Shown piece after piece: positions 55,034-64,000 of a stretch of DNA of 64,000 nucleotides. Positions within the stretch are counted from its first letter, which is position 1; each line of letters opens with the position of its first letter. A model generated the notes under the pieces. It had not been told where the DNA came from, ran no database searches, and was given only the letters and a program-made list of their open reading frames with translations. A program made the position numbers and the translations under genes. This DNA comes from Vespa crabro (lineage: Eukaryota; Arthropoda; Insecta; Hymenoptera; Vespidae): assembly GCF_910589235.1 (NCBI RefSeq), contig NC_060966.1, positions 682,001-746,000 on the forward strand, given 5' to 3'.

Positions 55034-56873
55034 TATAAATATAATAATAATGATAATTATAAAAATGAAAATATGGATAATAACTATAATACCGATAAAG
55101 ATAATAATAATAATAGAAAAGATAATCATAAGAATAATAACGATAATAACGATAATAATATTAACAATAATATCGACAACTACAATAATAACGATAATAA
55201 TAATAATAATTTAACAAAAATAAAAATTATAACGATAAGGATGTTAATTACAATAACAATAATAACAATAATAACGTTAATAACGTTAGTAATTATAATT
55301 ATAAGACCGATAAAAACGATTATTTTGATAATAATAATAATGATAACAATAATAACAATAATAACGATAATAACGACAACAACGATAATAACGTTAATAA
55401 CGACAATTACAATAATAATAATAACGATGTTAACGATAATATCGATAATAACAATAACGTTAATGACGATAGTAATAATAAGAAATAGAACGCTAATAAC
55501 GATAATAACGATAATAACGATAATAACGATAATAATAAAAATAATAATGACGATAGTAAAGATAATAGTCCATAATAATAATTATGATAATAAGAATAGT
55601 AATAATAACAATAATATCGATGATAACGATAATGAAGATACTAAAAATGATATTTATGACGACATTAAGGTTAATAACGATTACATCGATAATAATAACA
55701 ATAATATCGATACTAATGATAAAGACGATAATATTAATAATACTAAAAGAGATTATATAATACTATATATAATGCTAATATCTATATTAGAGATAGTAAC
55801 GATGGTAATAATATTAACGATAATAACATTAATAATAATAATAATAATAACAATAATAATAATCATAATAATAATAAAGATATTAAAGATAATAATGGAA
55901 GTAACGATAATAATGATTATAATGATAAGAATCATAATAATAATAATATTAATAGCAATAAAAACGATAATAACGAAAATCATATTTATAATAATAACAA
56001 TATTAACAATAATAAAGATAATAAGGATAACAACGATAATAATTGTAGTAATAATAACAATAATGACATTACTAACTATAATGACGATATTAATGATAAC
56101 AATAATGACGATAATAACGATAATATCGATAAAAATAATGACAATATTAATGATAATATCGATAATAATTATAATTATAGATTGTATAATAAATACAACA
56201 ACGAAAATTAAGGTAATAATATTAACGATAATAACGAGAATTGAAATAATAATAATATTGATAGTAACAATAATATCTATAATAAAAATAATAATAATAA
56301 TAAAGAAAAAATCTATAATAAAGATAATAACGATAATATCAGTAATAACCATAATAATAATAAAAATAATAGCGTTAATGAAAATAATAATAATATTAAT
56401 GAAGATAACGACGATATTACCGGTAATAACGATAATAATAATAACAATAATAACGATAATAACGATATTAGCAATGATAGTGATAATAATAAAAAAGATA
56501 TTACTAATATTAACCATTATAACACTAATAGTAATAATAATTATATGGATAGTAACAATAATAATAATAATAATAATATAATAATAATAACTAAAATAGC
56601 TATAATAACGATAATAACAATTATAATAATAACAATAATGGCGATAATAACGATAATAAATATAATAATAATAACGATAAAACGAATAACAATGATAAGA
56701 ATGATATTAATACTAACAATAGTAACATTAACAATGATAATTACGATAATCACGATAGTAATAATGACAATAATAAAGAAATAAACGATAATAACGATAA
56801 TAATAATAATAATAATATCGTCAATAAGGAAAATTATGAAAATAACACTAATAACGATAATAATGATAATATC

Positions 56874-56908
<35 letters not shown>

Positions 56909-59900
56909 TAATAACGATTATAACGATAATAATAATAACATTAATATTGATAAAAACGATAAAAAAGATAATAATAATAATAACAAAAATAAGATTAATA
57001 ACGCTAACAACGATAATAACGATATCAATAAAACGATAATAAATAATTTAACGATAATAGTGATAATAAGAATAAGAACGATAATGATACGACAAATACG
57101 ATTAAAGTAACAATAATAATATCGATAGTTTCAATAATAACGATAACGAAGATAATAATAAAAATAATAATATGGTAATAAAGATATTAACGACATAAGC
57201 AATAATAACGATAATATCAATAATAATAATAATAATAATACCAATAATAACGATTATAACAATAATAAAGAGAAAAATAATAACGATAATAAGGTTAATA
57301 ACGAAAATAATAATAGCAATAATGGCGATAACAATGATAATAAAAATAATAATAAAAATAACGATAATTTTGTTAATAACGATGACAACCATAATAATAA
57401 TAACAATAATAACGATAATAACGATAATAACGATAACAACGATAATAATAATAATAATAATAACGATAATAACGATATTAACAATAATAAAGATACTAAT
57501 AATAACAACAATAACTTCAATTCCGATAATAATGATACTAATGATAATAACGAAAATAACATTATTAATATTAATAATAATAACGAAATACAAGATAAGA
57601 ACTATCAGAACGATAATAATAATAACAATAATAACAAGTATAACGACAATAATGATAATAAAAATAATTATAACAACAATAATAACGATATTACCGTTAA
57701 TAACGATAATAACGATAATAATTATAAGAATAATATATATAACAATTGTATTAAAGTTAATAACGATAATAATCATAACAATAATTACGATAATAACGGC
57801 AATAAATTGAAGATAATAACCATAAGAACGATAGTATCGATAATAATAATAACAATATTAATAATAATATCGCCGATAATAATAATAATAATAACAATAA
57901 TAACGATACTAATGTTAATAACGAAAAAATAATAATAATAATAAAGTTAATAACGATAATAACGACAATAGTTCTATTAACAATAATAATAATAATAAAA
58001 ATATTAAAAACGTTATTGACGATTATAACGAGAATAGTTGTAGTATTAATATTAATATTAACAATAATTACGATAACAACGATAAAAACGATAATAATGA
58101 TAGTAATAATAACTATAAAAGCGATAATATCGTCAATGATAATAATAATATTAATAAAAATATATAATAATATTGATAATAATATTAATATTAATAAAAA
58201 TATCGATGATAATAATAATAATCATAATTACAATAATATCAATAGTTACGATAATAATGATTATAATAATAACGAAAATAACGATAACAATAATAATAAT
58301 AGTAACAATAATAAAAATTATAATGATGAAAAGGGTTTATAATAATATTAATAATAAAGACAAGAACGATATTAACGATAATAAAAATAATAACGATAAT
58401 AGTAATAATTATAACTATAATAATAACGAAAATTTCGATAATAACGATAATAATAATAACGTTAATAATGATAATAGTATTAATATTAATGAAGATAATA
58501 ACGATAATAACGATAATAATGATAATTATATTAAAAATGATAGTAACAATATCAACGATTATATCGATAATATTAATAATAATAATAACAATAAAATCGA
58601 TAATAATGATAATTACGATAGTAATAATATTAATAATAAAGATTACATCGATATTAATTTTAATAACGACAATAACAATAACAATAATAACGATAATATC
58701 GATAATGATAATAATAATAAAAATATAGATATTTACTATATTAACAATAACAATAATAACGTCAACATCGATAATAATAATAACAATAATATCGATAATA
58801 ACGATTGTAATAAAAATAATAATAACATTAATAACAATAATAAACAGAATAACGATAATAGTAATAAAGATAATAACGACAATAGTAATAATAATAATAA
58901 CGATAATAATGATAATAACGGTAAAAATAATATTAATTATAATAAAGATAATAACGATATTAACAAAAATAATAATAATAGTGATAATAACGAATACAAT
59001 AATAATAATGACAATTATAACAATAATAACGAAAATGTCGTTAATAATAATAACAATTATAACAATAATAACGATAATATCGTTAATAATAACAACGATA
59101 ATAACGATAAAAGTAATAACGATAATAACATATAATATCGATAATAATAATGACAATATTAACGATTATATCGATAATTTTTATAAAAATAATTACAATA
59201 ATAGCAATATTATCGATTATAATGATAATAACGATAATAAACGTAATAAAAATGACAAAATTACAATAGTAACAATATTAACGATAATAACGATTATAAT
59301 AGTACCAATAATAACAATCATAACGACTATAACTATAATAACGATAACAATAATAACAATAATAACGATAATGTCGATAAAAATAATAATAATATTAAAG
59401 ATAATATCGATAATAATAATAATTATGACAATAAAAACGATGATAACGTCAATAACGATAATAGTAATTATAATAATAAAGATAGTAACGAAAATAATTA
59501 TAATAATAATAACGATGGTGACGGTAATAATAATAATCGTTATAACGATGATAACGATAATTACGATAATAACAATAATTATAATAACGATAATAGCTAT
59601 AATAATAATAACGGATAATGACGATAATAACGATAAAACTAATAATAATAATTACGATGATAAATATAATTTGAACAAAAATTGTAATAATAATAATAAT
59701 ATTAACAGCAATATCAATAATAATAATAATAATATCGATAATAACGATAATAATGATAATAACAATGTTAGAAATACCAAAAATAACAATAACAATACTA
59801 AATTAATAAAAATATTAACGATAATATGGATAATTGCGATAATAACGGTAATCGCGATAATTACGATAATTACGATAATAATAAAAATAATTATAATAAA

Positions 59901-60023
59901 ACGAATAACAATGCTATTATCTTTATTTTTATCAATAAAAACGATTCTAACGATAATAACGATAATAATGATAATAATAATAACGATAATAAGTGTAATA
60001 ACGATAATATTGATAAAAACGCC

Positions 60024-60059
<36 letters not shown>

Positions 60060-60061
60060 GA

Positions 60062-60740
60062 TAATAACGATAATAATTGTGGTAATAGTAACATTAATAA
60101 CGATAAAGTGATAATAATAATAATAATAATTACGATAATAACGATATTAGCGATAATAATAATAATACAGATAAAAACGATATTGACGATACAAACCATA
60201 ATAGTGATAATAGCGATAATATTAATAATAATAATAACAATAATAACAATAATAACAGTTATAATATGAACAATAATAACGATAATAACGGTAATAATAG
60301 TAGTAATAGTAACATTAATAGCGATAAAGTGATAATAATAATAATATTAATAACGATAATAACGATATTAGCAATAATAATAATAATAATAATAATACAG
60401 ATAAAATCGATATTAACGATACAAACCATAATAGTGATAATAGCGATAATATTAATAATAATAATAACAATAATAACTATAATAACAGTTATAATATGAA
60501 CAATAATAACGATAATAACGATAATAATAGTAGTAATAGAAACATTAATAGCGATAAAGTGATATTAATAATAATATTAATAACGATAATAACGATATTA
60601 GTGATAATAATAATAATAATATTACAGATAAAAACGATATTAATGATACAAACTATAATAGTGATAATAGCGATAATATTAATAATAACATTTATAACTA
60701 TAATAAAAATAATAATATGAACAATAATAACGATTATAAC
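60062..60740. repeat. 221-230-bp higher-order repeat within block C2, three copies
   Basis: The landmark CGATAAAGTG occurs at 60,101, 60,322 and 60,552, and AACAGTTATAATATGAAC near 60,254 and 60,484. The run ACGATACAAACYATAATAG follows in each copy. Units two and three are 230 bp apart. The first differs by a 9-bp shorter AAT run. Differences between copies are few, so the duplication is fairly recent. Like the 499-bp repeat in block B, it shows that segment duplication, not only triplet slippage, shapes the field. Confidence 0.88.
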
Positions 60741-61135
60741 GATAATAATGATATTAATAATAATAATTATATCGATAATAATGATAAAAACGATTAGAAC
60801 GATAAGAATAATGACAATAATAACAATAATAACGATAACAACGACAATAAAAATAATATTAATTGTGATAATAACGATAACAGAGAGAGTAACGGCAATA
60901 ACGATAATAACGACAAGAATAATAAAAATAATAATATTAACGATAACATCGATAATAACGTAAATAATAGTAGTAGTAATTACAATAATAACGATAATAA
61001 CGATAATAACTATAATAATGGTATTATTAATAATATCGTTTATAATGATAATAATAATAATAATATTAATAACAATAATAACGATAATAACGAAAATAGT
61101 AATAATATTTAAACGATAACAAAGATAATAACGAC

Positions 61136-61187
<52 letters not shown>
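61136..61187. repeat. Perfect (AAT)17 microsatellite
   Basis: About 52 bp of uninterrupted AAT, followed by AGT-interspersed triplets. It lies 210 bp from the 3' end of the second retrotransposon piece. Confidence 0.9.
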
Positions 61188-61400
61188 GTAATAATAGTAA
61201 TAATAGAAGTAACGATAATTAGTATAATAACGATAATTATAGTAGTAATAATAACAATAATAACAATAATAACGATAATAACGTTAATAATGATAACAAT
61301 AATAACGATAATAACGATAATATCGATTATAATGACAATATTAACGATATTAACGATAAGAATAATAATAATATTAAAGGAAATAACGTTTTTAACGTTA

Positions 61401-61680
61401 TTTTTTTTGAAGGTCTGAGAATGCCAAACTTTACGCACTGACCCTTGGAACCTGCAGACTAGAAGAACCATTTAGCATTTGGGTCTTCCGTTAAAGTTCC
61501 TGGGAAGTTGGGGTTACCGTAGGAATAGACACTACCGACTAAACACATATCCATTCTATTGGCATAGTGAAACCATGTAACATTACTTCGAGATGGTGTC
61601 ACTTCATCATGTCTCATTAAATAGGACTCCCACGATTTGGCTCTACGTGGCAGGAACCTGGTGATACTATGGTGGCACTT
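61401..61680 (-). other. 3' UTR and poly-A of the second R1-like copy
   Basis: About 270 bp from the ORF2 stop to the poly-A. No further reading frame of note. Read on the minus strand it ends CTCAGACCTTC followed by eight A and then TAACGTTAAAAACG. The short poly-A adjoining the field gives a precise 3' junction, useful for asking whether other copies join the triplets at the same position. Confidence 0.8.
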
Positions 61681-62304
61681 CTATGGGCCGCCCATCTGCT
61701 TCATCATTTTACGTAAGATTTCCCACATGTCGCAGGCAATCCTGCTCCTTTCCTTCAGCCTTCGAAGCATTATCTCGACTATGCTGTCCGGCGAGATATC
61801 TCCGAGCTCCTGTTCCAAGGCAAATTGTTCGGCGCACAACAGTGCGCATATGAAGAAAGTGTGGTGGGCATCGTCGACGTTTGAGTCGCCAAAGGGATAG
61901 TTTCCATCAGCAACCTTCCTCATTTTTGCGAGGGAGGAGCAGAACAGGTCATGCCCTGTCAGGGCGCAGTTAAGGGAGAAATCTAATTCTTCCGCCTCCG
62001 GGTTTATCCAGTTCTCTTGTCGGCTGATGAGTCGGGCTTTAGTAGTTTCCTGCTTCCATCTGCTTTGCCAGCTCTCGATGCTGGAAGACCTTGCGAGACT
62101 TGATGCATTCTCCTTACCCAAAACGGACGTTTGTTGGAGGACGAATTGTCTCTCCTGGCCTAGTAGATCAATCGGGATTTTCCCCACGACGGCTAGCACC
62201 GCGGGCTCAGAGACTGTGCGGTAGGAGCACGCGATTCGGAGAGCTCCCCTCCGCCGTACCGTTGCTATGCGCTTGCGAAATTTCTCCTTTAGCAGCGCAT
62301 CGGC
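61681..62304 (-). pseudogene. ORF2 C-terminal region of R1-clade reverse transcriptase (207 codons, uninterrupted)
   Basis: An open frame of 207 codons plus TAG, lacking its own start because the element is 5'-truncated. It contains the block typical of R1-clade C-termini, RRRGALRIACSYRTVSEPAV followed by GKIPIDLLGQERQF, then SWQSRWKQETTKARLISR, FSLNCALTGHDLF, DDAHHTFFICA and a terminal helix-rich region ending KQMGGP. The C-terminal CCHC finger of this clade is only partly visible: DDAHHTFFIC supplies His and Cys, but the preceding segment NYPFGDS lacks the expected Cys. With no stops or frameshifts it is clearly less decayed than the 51.6-kb copy and probably inserted later. Confidence 0.88.
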
Positions 62305-62536
62305 AATAATAACGATATTAACGGTATCAACGATAATAATAATAATAATAATAATGATATATTCGATAATAACGATAATAATAGTAGTAATATTAAAATA
62401 ATAACAAAAGCAGCGACAAAAACGAAATTAAAGTTAAAATAATATCGATAATAACGATAATAAAGATATTAATAATAACAATATTAACGATAATATCAAT
62501 AATAATATTAATAATAAGAATAATAACGATGAACAC

Positions 62537-62569
<33 letters not shown>

Positions 62570-63229
62570 GATAACAACGATATTAACGATAATAACGATA
62601 AAAATTATAACTATAATAACGATAATAACGATAATAATGAAAATAACGATAATAATATTAACGACAATAATGATAATAGGAATAATAATAATAACGATAA
62701 CAACGATAATAACGATAATAATAGTAATACTAATAAAGATAACAACGATATTAACCACAATAACGATATAAATAATAAAACTAATAACGATAATTAAGAT
62801 AATAATAATAATAATAATAACGATAATTACGATTATAATATTAAAATTAATAACGATAATAAAGATAATAATAGTAGTAATAATAACAATAATAACAATA
62901 ATAACGACAATAACGATATTAAAGATAATAATAATAATAAAAACAATAACGGTATTATCGATTATAATAATTACAATATTAATGAAAAAATCAATAATAA
63001 TAATAATAATAAAAACAATAATAACGATGAAAGCGATAAAAACGCTTATAAAAGTAACAAAAAGAAAGATAATAGAAATAATAATAATATCGATAATAAA
63101 GATAATAACAATAATAATAATAACAATTATGATATGGGTAATAACGATATTAACGAAAATAATGATAACAATGATAATGACGATTACAATAACAATAATA
63201 ACCATAATACGAATATAATGATAATAAGG

Positions 63230-63266
<37 letters not shown>

Positions 63267-64000
63267 TAATAACGATAAAAACAATATCAGCAATAACATT
63301 AATAACGATAATAACGATAATAACGTTAATAACAGTAATAATAAAAATCATAATAAAAATAACAAAGATATTAACAATAATAACTATATAAATAATAAAA
63401 ATAATAATGTTAATAACGATTATATTGATAATAACAATAATAATAATAATAATAACAACTATAATTACGAAAATTACGAAAGAAACGACAATAATAGTAA
63501 TAATAATTACAATATTAACAATAAAAACAATAAGAATAACAAGAGCGATAATAATATTAGTAATAATAACTATAATAACAATAACGAAAGTAAGGATATT
63601 AACGATAATAATATAAACGATAATAACGATAATATTAGTAATAATAATAGCAATAATATCGATAATAATGATTCTTACGGTAGTAATAATAATAATAATA
63701 AAGATTACAACGATATTAATGATAATAACGAAAATAAAAATAACAATAAGAAAGATAATAAAAATAATAATAATAATAAAAATAAGGATAATAACTATAT
63801 TAACAATAACAATAATAACGTTAACATCGATAATAACAATAATTATAATAACGATAATAACGATATTAACGAAAATAATGATAATAATGATAATAACAAA
63901 TACAATAATAATATTAAAAATAATAACAATAATTTCGATAATGTCGTTAATAATAATAACAATAATAACAATAATAACGATAATTTCGTTAATAATAATA
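62305..64000. repeat. Degenerate trinucleotide field, block C3 (A-rich on + strand), running off the window
   Basis: Same composition and polarity as C1 and C2, continuing past the right edge. The last 220 bp are paralogous to 58,740-59,100 at an offset of 4,906 bp. The irregular stretch near 62,990-63,080 (CGATGAAAGCGATAAAAACG, then CTTATAAAAGTAACAAAAAG) is the least triplet-like part. No gene is visible. Confidence 0.92.

Larger units (their letters stand above)
54593..61400. repeat. Degenerate trinucleotide field, block C2 (A-rich on + strand)
   Basis: About 6.8 kb between the two retrotransposon pieces, with composition and polarity as in blocks A and C1. It holds the longest stop-free frame in the window (54,737-56,581, 614 codons), consisting almost wholly of Ile, Thr, Asn and Met, which I reject as a gene. 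It also contains pure AAT runs and a local higher-order repeat, listed separately. A stretch near 58,740-59,100 is paralogous to 63,780-64,000 (landmark ATGTCGTTAATAATAATAAC at 59,035 and 63,941, offset 4,906 bp). I see no gene or RNA in it. Confidence 0.92.
61401..62304 (-). mobile_element. R1-clade retrotransposon, 5'-truncated copy with 3' UTR and poly-A
   Basis: A second island of complex sequence in the triplet field, also on the minus strand. It begins abruptly at about 62,304 within ORF2 (codons reading ADALLKEKFRKR), runs to the natural ORF2 stop at 61,681, and continues through about 270 bp of 3' UTR. It ends in eight A (T on the + strand, 61,401-61,408), followed at once by TAACG triplet DNA. 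This is the normal product of aborted target-primed reverse transcription. It does not overlap the part of ORF2 present in the 51.6-kb copy, so sequence alone cannot prove they are the same family. The two pieces would leave a gap of very roughly 130 residues in a complete ORF2. Confidence 0.9.

Noticed and set aside
54737..56581. A 614-codon open frame rich in Ile, Thr, Asn and Met, and similar long frames elsewhere in the field (for example 35,416-36,621 minus, 58,909-60,111 plus)
   Set aside because: Triplet-phased AAT/AAC/GAT DNA lacks stops in most frames, so long frames occur on both strands at once. Composition is limited to a handful of residues, with no domain, and overlapping frames are equally open.
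51613..62304. The two large retrotransposon pieces as halves of one interrupted element
   Set aside because: Both are on the minus strand, but the 3' piece lies upstream (to the right) of the 5' piece, so a single insertion split by later expansion cannot give this order without an extra rearrangement. A gap in ORF2 would also remain between them.
34846..64000. Telomeric repeat tract
   Set aside because: The motif is not TTAGG or another G-rich telomere motif, it is highly degenerate, and polarity flips twice, which a telomerase-made tract would not do.

Overview
This window looks like constitutive heterochromatin from a eukaryote, most likely an insect. I see no intact host gene, tRNA or rRNA. 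The only protein-coding material is the decayed remains of non-LTR retrotransposons of the R1 clade. Their ORF1 (RNA-binding, zinc knuckles) and ORF2 (endonuclease plus reverse transcriptase) resemble R1-like elements abundant in insects, particularly ants and other Hymenoptera. The host assignment is therefore an inference and I hold it loosely.

Layout. (1) Positions 1 to about 34,845 are one unbroken head-to-tail array of about 102 copies of an AT-rich satellite with a 341-bp monomer, all in one orientation. Copies are close to identical in the middle. Larger blocks have been re-duplicated: a 2-mer near 1-2.4 kb, a 7-mer of 2,386 bp at 18.6-23.5 kb, and an 8-mer of 2,716 bp at 24.2-29.6 kb with a third partial copy to 32.8 kb. 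Copies become ragged over the last kilobase or so, and the array stops inside a monomer. (2) Positions 34,846-64,000 are a degenerate trinucleotide field built almost only from AAT, AAC and GAT triplets (and their complements) that keeps triplet phase for long stretches. It falls into three polarity blocks: A-rich on the + strand at 34.85-39.58 kb, T-rich at 39.62-49.35 kb, and A-rich again from 49.44 kb on. The first flip coincides with an AT hairpin, the second with a 90-bp relic of a retrotransposon 5' end. (3) Two larger retrotransposon pieces lie in the third block, both on the minus strand. The 3.0-kb piece at 51,613-54,592 has a 5' end but is cut off just after the RT active site. The 0.9-kb piece at 61,401-62,304 is only the RT C-terminus, 3' UTR and short poly-A.

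How it fits together. The satellite evolves by unequal exchange. The trinucleotide field also contains long-range paralogous copies in direct and inverted orientation, so it was not made by slippage alone. One paralogous copy, at 37.83 kb, appears to be the empty version of the site now occupied at 51.6 kb. Both satellite and trinucleotide field are strikingly rich in CpG for such AT-rich DNA. Long apparent ORFs in this window (61-codon ORFs in every monomer; ORFs of up to 614 Ile/Thr/Asn codons) are products of repetition and not genes.
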